From contig CAVPQY010000006.1 in assembly GCA_963707695.1 (NCBI GenBank), forward strand, positions 1 through 64,000: a stretch of 64,000 nucleotides of DNA. The letters are read 5' to 3'. The DNA is from JAOPZW01 sp963707695 (GTDB lineage Bacteria > Actinomycetota > Thermoleophilia > Solirubrobacterales > Solirubrobacteraceae). Position 1 is the stretch's first letter. Each line of letters starts with the position of its first letter. Of the stretch, positions 1 through 8,616 are shown piece by piece. The notes beneath the pieces are model-generated. The model saw only the letters and a program-made list of their open reading frames with translations. It was not told where the DNA came from and did no database searches. The translations under genes were made by a program, and so were the position numbers.

Positions 1-680
1 AAAACATTGCGCCAGCCTTCTCTAAAGGTCGCATAGCCGGTGGTTCCCCATGGGCTTTCCACCTTCGAGATCTCCGGCAGTCCGCTGCGATTATTCACGG
101 TCGAGGCCGAATAGGCGCCGCGGTGAACGAAGGGCACATGGTAGGTATCGCCGTTGTTATCGAGGCGCTGAAAGAAATTGCACGGCCACACTTCGGTTGA
201 CAGGACTTCGAGGATGCCGTTTTCTTCCATGTGTGAGAAGCGCGGAAACGGCGGCGCTTCGCCCTCGCCAAAGTATGTAAAAATCAAACCGAGATATTCG
301 CGAGAAGGGAAACTTTTGATGCGAATCTTTGCCGCGAAGGATTTTGCTTCCGCCGGTTGTTCGAGGCATTGACCCGCGCTGTTAAACAACCAGCCGTGAT
401 ACATGCAACGGATCGAATCGCCTTCGACCCACCCGGCCGATAGCTGCGTACCCCGGTGCGGACAACGAAATTCCGTGACATAGGGATTGCCGTCTTCGCC
501 GCGGTAAAGCGTAAAGCGCTCGCCCATGATCTCGATCGGCTTGGCTTGACCGGCGAGAAGCGCCTCCGCGCGGTAAACCGGATGCCAAAACCGGCGCATG
601 AATCTTCCCGCGAGAGCGCCCGGCCCAGTCGACACCAGCTCATTGTAATGCAGCTTCCGGCGACGGCTTTTTGGTTTCAT
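1..680 (-). CDS. Rieske 2Fe-2S aromatic-ring-type oxygenase, alpha subunit (3' end cut by window)
   Basis: The frame opens at the ATG at 678-680 and stays open to the window edge (226 codons), so only the N-terminal half is present. Residues 73-95 carry the Rieske pattern C-x-H-x16-C-x2-H (C73, H75, C92, H95), which binds the 2Fe-2S cluster. Near the edge the stretch DNNGDTYHVPFVH matches the start of the mononuclear iron site of Rieske oxygenases. Such enzymes use electrons from a reductase to hydroxylate or demethylate organic substrates; the substrate cannot be told here. It starts 18 bases after the bicupin gene, so it is probably the last gene of a substrate-binding protein / bicupin / oxygenase operon. 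No reductase is visible. Confidence 0.93.
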   Translation of the reverse strand, partial: MKPKSRRRKLHYNELVSTGPGALAGRFMRRFWHPVYRAEALLAGQAKPIEIMGERFTLYRGEDGNPYVTEFRCPHRGTQLSAGWVEGDSIRCMYHGWLFNSAGQCLEQPAEAKSFAAKIRIKSFPSREYLGLIFTYFGEGEAPPFPRFSHMEENGILEVLSTEVWPCNFFQRLDNNGDTYHVPFVHRGAYSASTVNNRSGLPEISKVESPWGTTGYATFREGWRNV

Positions 681-698
681 AAAATCGCTCTCGATGCC

Positions 699-1817
699 TC
701 ACGTCATCCGCAACTCGGTGCCGACTCGATGTAAGTTTTCCGCAAAGCGCCGGCGGATCTCCGGGTCCTCCTCCTCATATTCGATCATTGTGCCGCCGTT
801 CTTGACCGAGATATAGACGCCGTCGGTCTTCTTCTTGGCGGCTTGATGTAAGCCGATGGGATGCAGTCTGCTGCCGAATCTCAACGCGAGCTGCCGTGCG
901 GCTTCTTTGCCGATGTTGAAGTGCTGGTGAAACCAGCCGCTCGGCGGGCTCAAGACGCTGCCCTCGCGCCAGCGGAGCTCGACCACTGCATCGCCGCGGC
1001 CGGTCGCGTAGGGCTGGGTGCCGGTTTCTTTGGGCCACAACAGCGTGTATCCTTCCGATTTTAAAATGACAATGACGGCGCCGGCGCCGTGATAGTGCGC
1101 TTTGTGGTAGCGACCTGTGGGCCAATCCGCCACGTGGCCGATCAGCGCGTTTTTGGACGATTCGAACTGCACCATTCCCACCTCGCTGCCTTTGACATAA
1201 AGATCGTCCCGCACTCGGACGTCTTTGGCATCGGGCACGAAATTGGTTTCCCAGATCGACTGCATGCCGACGGCATAAAACTTTTCAGTGGCGGCAAAAT
1301 AACTATCTTCGCCGTGAAAACGCTCGTCGAATGTAAATGGGCAGTTGAAGATAAATTCCGGATTGCGGTAAAAATCCATCGCGATCGGCGCCGTCGTAAC
1401 CGCCATGAATCGTACGGGCTCTCTGCCGCCGTTTACTAAACGGTGCCAGCTATTCAGGGGCGGCGCGAACAAGCTGAACGGTCCCCATTCGAATAGGCGC
1501 TTGGGTCCTCCGTCCTGCCAAATTTCAGTCGCCCCGTGGCCGGCGAGAATACAAATCATCTCTTCATAGAGGTGCCGCTCCGGATTGAGCGCTCCGCCCG
1601 GAGCGATCTCGGCGACATACATGCCGGTTTGGCCCTCCATGCCGTAGAGATGCACGAAGGCGCCGTTGCCGCCCATTCGGCGCCAGGGAGCGAGTTTCAG
1701 TTCGCGGACATCCTCTATGCTGAAGCCTTCGATGATAGGAACACCCTCGCGCTTCATCCACTGGCAGTATCCGGTGCGATCGAGCGAAGCGAGCATTTCT
1801 TTGAGTTCAGATTCCAT
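699..1817 (-). CDS. Bicupin-domain protein (cupin dioxygenase-like)
   Basis: A 372-residue soluble protein with two cupin cores. The first lies around residues 70-140 (RHLYEEMICIL, later NSWHRLVN) and the second around 240-320 (HKAHYHGAGAVIVI, later SGWFHQHFN). Their His and Glu residues could bind a metal as in gentisate- or quercetinase-like dioxygenases. The reading frame extends further upstream, but that part overlaps the preceding binding-protein gene. The ATG at 1815-1817, 16 bases after that gene's stop, is therefore chosen. It sits between a substrate-binding protein and a Rieske oxygenase on the same strand, which suggests a role in degrading an aromatic or related compound. The specific reaction is not known. 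Confidence 0.85.
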   Translation of the reverse strand: MESELKEMLASLDRTGYCQWMKREGVPIIEGFSIEDVRELKLAPWRRMGGNGAFVHLYGMEGQTGMYVAEIAPGGALNPERHLYEEMICILAGHGATEIWQDGGPKRLFEWGPFSLFAPPLNSWHRLVNGGREPVRFMAVTTAPIAMDFYRNPEFIFNCPFTFDERFHGEDSYFAATEKFYAVGMQSIWETNFVPDAKDVRVRDDLYVKGSEVGMVQFESSKNALIGHVADWPTGRYHKAHYHGAGAVIVILKSEGYTLLWPKETGTQPYATGRGDAVVELRWREGSVLSPPSGWFHQHFNIGKEAARQLALRFGSRLHPIGLHQAAKKKTDGVYISVKNGGTMIEYEEEDPEIRRRFAENLHRVGTELRMT

Positions 1818-1833
1818 GCTTGTCTCGGCTGGC

Positions 1834-2826
1834 TTATCTCTTTTTATATAACCCGTCGATAAATCCGGATTGATCCAGCTTGGCGATAAAGCTGGCATCG
1901 ATGAACTGTTCGACTTTGGCGGTTTTAATCGAGGGTTCTGAAAGCGCGATTTCTTGCAGCACGCCACGCACGCCGTCGGCGCTCGGATAAGGTTTTGCCG
2001 GCGTGATGCGGGAATAGTAGTCGTAAGCTTCTTCGGCGATCGCACTATCGCTGACACGCAAAAATTCTTTGATCATTTGAATGCTTTCCGGCTTATGGGT
2101 GCGATAAAAAGCAATCCCCTCGACAAAGGCGCGAAGAAAGTTGAAAACCGTTTGCGGCTCGTCGCGTATGAAACGATCCGTTGTCGCAATATTATTGTGC
2201 GGATAGACGAGCCCGAGCTTGGACGCATCGGCAAGCTCGACGAATCCTTGTTGTCGCGCAATCAAAGTATTGGGCGCATCCACGACCGAACCTTCAACCG
2301 AGCCGTTCACGAGAGCGCTCATTCTCTCACGCTGATTACCGATCTGCATGATCGTCACATCCTTCGCCGGGTCGAGTCCCAAGCGACTCACCATGTAACG
2401 GGCAGCAAAATCCGACGAGCTGCCGAAACGAGAGATGGCGATCTTGGCTCCCTTCAGCCGCTTGGGGTCCGATATTTTGCCATTGACGTAAAGGCTATAC
2501 GGCATGGTCGGCGTGTAGGTCGCAACCAGTAAATTGCCGGCACCTTTGAAGCGTGCTCTTTGTGCCGCCGTGCCGCCGCCGCCACTGATCAATTTTATTT
2601 CGCCGGACAAAAGCACCTGGAGCGCCTGGCTTCCGCCTTGCAAAAGTAGAAAGTCGACGTCTAAACCGTTGCGCTTGAAAGCGCCGATTTTTTTTGTGAC
2701 GTAGAGTGTCTCGATGCCGCCGCTAATGCTGGCTAGTCCCAAAAGCAGCGGTTTTGCGGTTTGAGCGGCAAGCGAACCGGACAGAAAAAAGAAAATTGAC
2801 AGAGCCATGCTCGCACACTTCATCAT
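1834..2826 (-). CDS. NMT1/THI5-like (NitT/TauT-type) ABC transporter substrate-binding protein
   Basis: About 330 residues: a short basic N-terminus, a hydrophobic run and an A-x-A cleavage site near residues 19-21, so it is exported to the periplasm. The mature part has the periplasmic-binding fold typical of NMT1/THI5 proteins: an early KKIGAFKRNGLDVDF segment, the glycine-rich ISGGGG and a conserved KRLKGAKIAISRFG. The start is set at the ATG pair at 2821-2826 because GGAG lies just upstream; the open frame extends further but has no signal sequence there. No permease or ATPase gene is nearby, so it is an orphan binding protein. Its place before the bicupin and Rieske genes suggests that it binds their substrate; this is inference. 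Confidence 0.88.
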   Translation of the reverse strand: MMKCASMALSIFFFLSGSLAAQTAKPLLLGLASISGGIETLYVTKKIGAFKRNGLDVDFLLLQGGSQALQVLLSGEIKLISGGGGTAAQRARFKGAGNLLVATYTPTMPYSLYVNGKISDPKRLKGAKIAISRFGSSSDFAARYMVSRLGLDPAKDVTIMQIGNQRERMSALVNGSVEGSVVDAPNTLIARQQGFVELADASKLGLVYPHNNIATTDRFIRDEPQTVFNFLRAFVEGIAFYRTHKPESIQMIKEFLRVSDSAIAEEAYDYYSRITPAKPYPSADGVRGVLQEIALSEPSIKTAKVEQFIDASFIAKLDQSGFIDGLYKKR

Positions 2827-2926
2827 GTAACTCCGGCTCATTTTGATTACTCGCGCAGCTTGCACTCTACGGGCGCGCCGAACTATAGATGCGGCTATTC
2901 TATAGGGCATCTGAACGGTTTTGACA

Positions 2927-3691
2927 ATGAAGCTTGAGAGCAGGGTTGCAGTCGTCACGGGCTCGGTGCGGGGCTTGGGCTGGGAAATCGTTCAGGCCTA
3001 TGCAGACGAAGGCGCCAAGGTCACGATCTGTGATCTGGTTGCCGAAGAGGTGGAAAAGGCTGTCGCCAGGTTACAGATCTCCGAACACAGAGTCCTCGGC
3101 GTAAAAGCCGATGTTACCCGAGAGCTCGACGTAACAAAGCTATTCGAAAAGATCATGCGAAAATTCGGCCAGCTCGATATTGTCGTCAATAACGCCGGGT
3201 TTGCGTGGCCGCGCGGCGGACCGGTAAACCTGACATTGGCCGACACGCCACTCGAGGTTTGGCGAAAGGTTCTCGAAACGAATCTCACCGGTACTTTTTT
3301 ATGCAGCCGAGAAGCTTTGAAGATTATGCGACCGCAGGGGGGCGGCTCGATTATTAATATTTCGTCGCCGCAAGGAAAGCGCGGAAAGCTTTTGCGCGGT
3401 CCATACTCCGCGGCCAAATTCGGCGTCGAAGGATTGACTCAGGTGCTCGCGCTCGAAAACGACGATTGTAAAGTTCGCGCGAACTGCCTCGATCCGGGCG
3501 GAATCGTCGCCACCGAAGGGGTCAGGAATATTCCCGGTAACCGCGGGATGAAGATGCTGAGTCCGGAAGTTGTCCGGGCGTGCGCGGTTTTTCTCGCCTC
3601 GGATGATTCGTCTCAGATTACGGGAGCGTCATTGGTCGCCACCGATTGGAACAAGGCGCATGGTGTCGATGTGCCTTTTACCCTAGCTTAG
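2927..3691 (+). CDS. Short-chain dehydrogenase/reductase (SDR) family oxidoreductase
   Basis: A 254-residue classical SDR with a Rossmann fold. It shows the cofactor motif TGxxxGxG at residues 11-18, NNAG at 88-91, the catalytic Ser region at 146-147 and YxxxK at Y160/K164. D35 after the second strand suggests NAD preference. SDRs oxidise or reduce alcohol/keto groups; no substrate can be assigned. The ATG at 2927 is preferred over an in-frame TTG two codons earlier. The gene is divergent from the binding protein at 1834-2826 and is followed by a second orphan binding protein on the same strand. Confidence 0.93.
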   Translation: MKLESRVAVVTGSVRGLGWEIVQAYADEGAKVTICDLVAEEVEKAVARLQISEHRVLGVKADVTRELDVTKLFEKIMRKFGQLDIVVNNAGFAWPRGGPVNLTLADTPLEVWRKVLETNLTGTFLCSREALKIMRPQGGGSIINISSPQGKRGKLLRGPYSAAKFGVEGLTQVLALENDDCKVRANCLDPGGIVATEGVRNIPGNRGMKMLSPEVVRACAVFLASDDSSQITGASLVATDWNKAHGVDVPFTLA

Positions 3692-3742
3692 ACTGCACTC
3701 AGCTTTCTTATTGGTCGGACTGAGTCCGCAAGGAGAAGGTTC

Positions 3743-4726
3743 ATGCGAAGAAACTGGCTGCTCAAAAGCATCGTTTGTGGATGGATCTCTGTTGCTGGTT
3801 TGGGGCAAGCCGAAGCGCGAACGGTGAATGTTGCCGTGCCGACCCTTAGCATGGTGGTCATTGCGTTTACCGCAGCCAAGGAGAAAGGTTACTACACCGA
3901 GGAGGGACTCGATGTAAATCTTGTCGTCATGCGTGACACTCTCGGGATCTCGGCCCTGATCGGCGGCAATGCGGATTTCGCTTCTATGAGCGGTGCCGGA
4001 TTGACCGCAATGTTAGGCGGCGTGCCGCTGCGGTTTGTGTTCAGCAGCTTTTTTCGCCCGATGTTTTGGATTTATGCAAAGCCGGCGTTCCAGGACATCA
4101 AAGCGCTGAAGGGCAGGCGAATCGGGGTGACCGGGTTGGGAAGCGGCCCCGATAATCTTCTGCGCGAAACACTCAAACGAAACGGCATCGACGGCGGTCG
4201 CGACGTGACGATTCTCGCTTTGGGCTTGCCATCGACGGTGGCAACGGCGCTCAGAAATGGAACGGTTGACGCAGGGACGATCAGCCCGCCATTTAATTTT
4301 GTGGTGAAAGATGCCGGGTTTCGCGAGTTGGTATCTTACTTAAAAGAAGATTTTGTCGAGCTCCAAGGAAGCGTTATCGTGAGCGACAAGCTGCTTCAAT
4401 CTGATCCGGGCTTGGTTGAAAAATTCGTCCGTGGCACGGCCAAAGGGTTGCGCTACGCCAGAGAGAATCGCGCCGGCACGCTGGCGATTTTACTTCGCTA
4501 TATGAAGCTCAAAGATAATCTCGCCGGACCCTACTATGATCAGGTGCGGCCGATCATGACTAGTGATGGGACGGTCGGAACGGATCTCCAGCAGAAATAT
4601 CTTGATCAAGCGCTAAAAGTCCTGGCACCGAAGGAAACCCCCTCAGCGGAACGAATCTATAATTATTCTTTGGCGCGAAGGATCAACGCGGAACTGGACA
4701 GCACCGGGTGGCGTCCCGCGAAATAG
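3743..4726 (+). CDS. NMT1/THI5-like ABC transporter substrate-binding protein
   Basis: A 327-residue exported protein. The signal peptide ends at AEA near residue 25, followed by the usual first strand of the binding fold. The phrase AAKEKGYYTEEGLDV and the later KALKGRRIGVTGLGSG are characteristic of this family, which delivers small anions or pyrimidine-like or aromatic acids to a membrane permease. AAGGAG lies 7 bases before the ATG. As with its paralogue at 1834-2826, no permease or ATPase is near. The two proteins share the fold but are clearly divergent in sequence, so they are not a recent duplication. Confidence 0.88.
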   Translation: MRRNWLLKSIVCGWISVAGLGQAEARTVNVAVPTLSMVVIAFTAAKEKGYYTEEGLDVNLVVMRDTLGISALIGGNADFASMSGAGLTAMLGGVPLRFVFSSFFRPMFWIYAKPAFQDIKALKGRRIGVTGLGSGPDNLLRETLKRNGIDGGRDVTILALGLPSTVATALRNGTVDAGTISPPFNFVVKDAGFRELVSYLKEDFVELQGSVIVSDKLLQSDPGLVEKFVRGTAKGLRYARENRAGTLAILLRYMKLKDNLAGPYYDQVRPIMTSDGTVGTDLQQKYLDQALKVLAPKETPSAERIYNYSLARRINAELDSTGWRPAK

Positions 4727-4807
4727 TTAAAGGATCAATCGGCCAAGCGGGTTTTGGCGAGATCGGTGCAGCCCGCGAACTCGGGAAACCTTACGACGAT
4801 CCGGTAG

Positions 4808-5695
4808 TTATTTTTCCGACGCTAGCTTGCTGGCCTTCCAGGCGACAGGTTTGCCACTGCTCGACGAAACCGCGGTTCCAACCATGTCTCTCTCGCTGAC
4901 CCGTCCAGTGAATTTGTACGCGGTTGAGCGCACCGAGGCCGTAAAACTGATCTCGTTCCCCCGGAGCACAGGATTTTCGATTTTCATCGGGCCGAGCGCG
5001 TTTTCAGCAGTAGCACTAATGACGTGGTAGTGCTGATTGATGCCCAGAACGACCAGCTGCTGCTGACTGCCGCCGGAATCGAATTCGAGCCGCCATGTGC
5101 CCGAAACGATGCTCGGAACGATCCAGAGATAGAGATAGGCTTTGTCCGTTCCATTTGCCGCTACTTTTTCCGGCACGGTGAGATCCAAACGTTTATCCGG
5201 ATACCAGCCACTCATATAATAGTCGTGAGCAACGATGCGTGCTCCCGGTTTCAGTTCCGAAACTAATTTGGGACGAAGCTTTTCCATGAAATCGGGTAGT
5301 ACATAGAGGGTTACCACGGTTGCTTTGCTGATGTCGGCCTTGAACATATCCTGCTCTATGAATTTGGCGCGATCTTCGACTCCCGCAACTTTTGCCTGCT
5401 TGTTCGACAATGCAACCAAGCTCTTATCGATGTCCACGCCCAGGCCGTGAGCTTTAAATTTTTGCGCTGCGGTCAGGATTACCCGGCCGTCACCCGAGCC
5501 AAGATCGATGACAAAATCGTTCGCAGTCAGACCGGCGAGCTTGAGCATTTCGTCCACGACGATTTGCGGTGTCGGTACATAAGGAAGCTTGCCGAGCTCC
5601 TGCGCCGTTGCTCGTGCTGTCGGAAGAACAAAGCCGAAAGCCACAGCACAGGTGATTAGTCGAAACAAATAGAATCTTAAGCGTAGAGATCGCAT
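4808..5695 (-). CDS. Exported SAM-dependent methyltransferase-like protein
   Basis: 295 residues. The N-terminus is basic then hydrophobic and ends in ATA|Q near residue 31, so it looks like a secretion signal. Directly after it comes a class I SAM methyltransferase core with motif I VIDLGSGDG (62-70), an acidic motif II (GLGVDID) and LYVLPDFMEKLRPKL. The last roughly 100 residues form a beta-rich extension. SAM is not expected in the periplasm, which makes an exported methyltransferase fold odd; it may instead be membrane-anchored facing the cytoplasm, or bind another ligand. The gene is convergent with the binding protein before it. Substrate unknown. Confidence 0.75.
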   Translation of the reverse strand: MRSLRLRFYLFRLITCAVAFGFVLPTARATAQELGKLPYVPTPQIVVDEMLKLAGLTANDFVIDLGSGDGRVILTAAQKFKAHGLGVDIDKSLVALSNKQAKVAGVEDRAKFIEQDMFKADISKATVVTLYVLPDFMEKLRPKLVSELKPGARIVAHDYYMSGWYPDKRLDLTVPEKVAANGTDKAYLYLWIVPSIVSGTWRLEFDSGGSQQQLVVLGINQHYHVISATAENALGPMKIENPVLRGNEISFTASVRSTAYKFTGRVSERDMVGTAVSSSSGKPVAWKASKLASEK

Positions 5696-5758
5696 GGTGG
5701 AGTCCTTCTGAAAGCTGACCTAATAAACTCGTTTCCAGACTTCATTGCAAACCTTTGC

Positions 5759-5785
5759 TTGACGGCTGGGTGAAATCCTCATAAT
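5759..5785 (+). promoter_or_regulatory. Possible sigma-70-type promoter for the luciferase-like gene
   Basis: TTGACG at 5759-5764 is one base off the -35 consensus. CATAAT at 5780-5785 is one base off the -10 consensus with a short 15-base spacing; TAATAC at 5782-5787 gives 17 bases but a weaker match. The site lies in the 217-base intergenic stretch between divergent genes, which otherwise shows nothing clear. Confidence 0.3.
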
Positions 5786-5912
5786 ACACTCGGAAGCGCG
5801 CAAAATCAGTGAAATCAAAAGAGGTATTAGCTCGGGCCAGGAAAAGTAATATTTCTCCATGAGTCTTTCGTCGTTTGAAAACCGAACAGATGCGGCAAAG
5901 GGGAGATCATGC

Positions 5913-6951
5913 TTGGTAAAGTTTGGTTATTACATTCTTAACACCTACGTACCTGAGTTGGACGGCGATTCCGCTTCGGTCTACGGCCGCTGGCTCGAAC
6001 AGATCGATGCGGCGGAGTCGCTCGGTTTCGACTCGCTGTGGGTCACTGAGCATCATTTTCGCCACTTCGGCGGGATGATGCCGAGTCCTTCCGTTATTCT
6101 GGCGGCTGCCGCTCAGCGGACGAAAAGAATGCGCCTCGGCGCCGCCGTTTCAATTTTACCCATGCACAATCCGCTGCGTATCGCCGAAGAATTTGCCATG
6201 GTTGATCAGCTTTCATGCGGGAGACTGAATTTCGGCGACGGGTCGTGGCATGCATCCGACGGAATACACGGTTTTTGGCTATGATTGGAGCAATGCCCAA
6301 AAGCGGCTTCCCGAAGCCCTCGACATCGTCATACGCGCCTGGAGCGGCGCTGAGTTCGAATGGCAGAGCGAGCATTATCGTTTTCCAAAGGTCCGCGTGT
6401 TCCCGCAACCGGTGCAAAAACCTCATCCACCCATTTATGTCACTGCAAATCGCGATCCGGAAAGTTTCAACATGATCGGCGGCCGCGGTCATCATTTGAT
6501 GACGTTGCCGTGGATTGCGACCAACGAAGAGCAGCGGCCTCGGGTGGAGATGTACTGGGCCGCGTTGCGCGCTGCCGGACACGCGATAGAACGCAGGGAA
6601 GTGTTTACGATGTATCCTGTCTATGTCGGTGAAACCGACGAGCAGGCCCGTCGGGAGGTGATCGAGTACTGGCATCGGTGGCGCGCTTTTGCGATGGAAG
6701 CGCAAAATCTCACTCCCGAGAACCCCGCCTACCAACGAGTGTTCGGCCATCTGGATTACGACGCAATGGTGCGGGACAGCCGCGGTGTTTTCGGCGGGCC
6801 GGAAACTTGCGTGCGTATTCTGAAGCGCATCATCGAAATCGTCGGCACGAGTCACGTCGGCTTGACGTTTCACTTCGGTGGATTACCCCAAAATCGAGTG
6901 CTTCGATCGATGGAGCGCTGCGCCCGTGCTGTTCTCCCGGCATTTCGTTAA
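5913..6951 (+). CDS. LLM-class (luciferase-like) flavin-dependent oxidoreductase, frameshifted
   Basis: The two parts are adjacent pieces of one TIM-barrel monooxygenase of the bacterial luciferase family. The first part runs to about 6240 (FDSLWVTEHHF, then LSCGRLNFG); the second continues in another frame with GRGMHPTEYTVFGYDW. The canonical order GRLNFG-x-GRGMHPTE is restored by one extra base or two missing bases near 6236-6242. The TTG at 5913 is the likely start because GGGGAG precedes it by 7 bases and family members begin there with MxKFGYxxLNTY. An upstream ATG at 5859 is in frame. Such enzymes use FMNH2 or F420H2 to oxidise small molecules. With about 345 residues it has normal family length, so a sequencing indel is more likely than decay. 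Confidence 0.82.
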
Positions 6952-7070
6952 AACGTTTTTGGGTCCGGAGGTTTTTAGCAATCCTGTCTCGCGCCACTGA
7001 TCTGCAGTCAAATTGACTGAAATCCAGCCGCATGTTACGAACCACAAACACCTACCACTGAGGAAAAACT

Positions 7071-8580
7071 TTGAAGCGTATCGAGTTCGAAGAACTGCGC
7101 TCGCTCGACTTGCGCGCGTGCGCAACCGTCGGTGATATCATCAACGCCATGCGCTTTTGCGCCTTCGGTGCACGTATGCTCGGCGAGGTCGCCCATACCA
7201 TTCGCGACATGGTCACGACGAAAGCGAAGCCCACGATCATTTACAGCGGCCTGCCTGATTCGCCCTTAGGTTTGTTACTGAAAAAATTTGTCGAAAAAGA
7301 TTGGTGTCGCCAGATGGTCCTGCCGTCGGATTACGCTCGGGAGAAAACTCGGGGAGAAAACGTGATCGTCGTCGGCGCTTTTTCGGAACGTAACGCCGAA
7401 GCGATTTATCGAAGACCGGCGCGGTCGGTCTTCATCAACCAATTTGATATGGCACGGCCCGGACAAATTCGCGACGGCTATTTTCCGGACGCAATCTTTG
7501 CTGATCCGCGCTATATCATGCCGCTCATCGACGCGGCGCTCGACGAATGGATCGACGGAAAGCGCCGGTCAACGCTCTCACTGCTGCGCACCCTAGGACG
7601 CTACGGCGGATTGGCGGCGCAAGTGGTACGCGGGGCGAAGGCACTCGAGGCGATGGTCTGCGATAAGAACTGCGTTCGCTTCCTGACGATCAGCGGCGCC
7701 ATGACCGTCGGGAAAATGGATCTGGTGATTTGCGACATGATCGAGCGTGGGATGATTCACGCGAGTTTCGTCGACGGGCGCTTTGATGGCGCACGGTCTC
7801 GTCTCATCCATCGGGCTCAAGCACTACAAGTACAATCCCCGCTACGACGATACCGAGCTCGCCCGGCGCAAACTGAATCGGGTCACCGATACTCTGGAAC
7901 CGGAGACCAATCTCGACACGGTCGAAGAAGTGATCGGTGAGGTGATTGATAATCTGGACGGCAAAGAAACACTCAGTCCGACGGCGTTGAATCGACTGAT
8001 CGGGAAATATCTGGCGGAGCACTACCCGAATGAGCGAGGCATTCTCAAATCGGCCTATCTCCAAAAAGTTCCAGTCTTCGTGCCGGCGTTCGTGGATTCA
8101 GAGCTGGGCAATGACATTTATATTCACAACATCAAGCGGCGGCGCCGGGGGAAAAAACCGATTCTGATGGATCTGGAGCGCGACAGTAAGGAACTGATTA
8201 AAATTGTCACCGGCGCCAAACGATTTGGAATTTTTTCTATCGGTGGCGGTGTGCCGCGTAATAACGTGCAGAACGTGGCGCCGCTGATCGAGATCATTAA
8301 CGAACGGCTTGGACCGACCTATCCCAACCGGCGTTTCAGCTACGGCGTGAGGATCTGCCCTGACAAACCTCACTTCGGCCATCTTTCCGGCTGCACCTAC
8401 TCCGAAAACGAATCCTGGCGCAAAGCGGACAAGGACGGTATTTACGCTGAGATGCTCGCGGATGCGACTCAGGTCTGGCCGTTTTTGATCAAGTACTTGA
8501 TGGAGAAAGCATGGACAGGAAATGGGCAATGGAGTGATGGAGTGATGGCTCTGAAAACGCAATATTCCGGTGTTTTATAA
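7071..8580 (+). CDS. Deoxyhypusine-synthase-like protein with internal insertion, frameshifted
   Basis: The N-terminal part starts with LRACATVGDIINAMRFCAFG and reaches ISGAMTVGKMDLVICDMIERG. The C-terminal part, in another frame, has VPVFVPAFVDSELGNDI, SIGGGVPRNNVQN and SWRK. These match the deoxyhypusine synthase family; the SWxK lysine corresponds to the catalytic lysine. The family motif VSTGALMAHG is rebuilt if the frame changes near 7772-7774. About 130 residues between the two N-terminal blocks (roughly residues 50-190) are not part of a standard synthase, which explains a total near 500 instead of about 350-370. Bacteria usually lack eIF5A, so the substrate may be a polyamine, as in homospermidine-synthase-like relatives. 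The last 20 or so residues are encoded by a repeat element. Confidence 0.8.
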
Positions 8581-8590
8581 CTCCATTACT
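8529..8590. repeat. Inverted-repeat element overlapping the end of the deoxyhypusine-synthase-like gene
   Basis: The phrase GGAGTGAT is followed by a second overlapping copy (8531-8547) and, about 35 bases on, by the inverted counterpart ACTCCATTACT (8580-8590). The arms match at 10 of 11 positions. It looks like a REP-like intergenic element that has replaced the end of the reading frame. Confidence 0.5.
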
Positions 8591-8616
8591 TCGCGTTATT
8601 AGCGAGGGCAGTCGTT

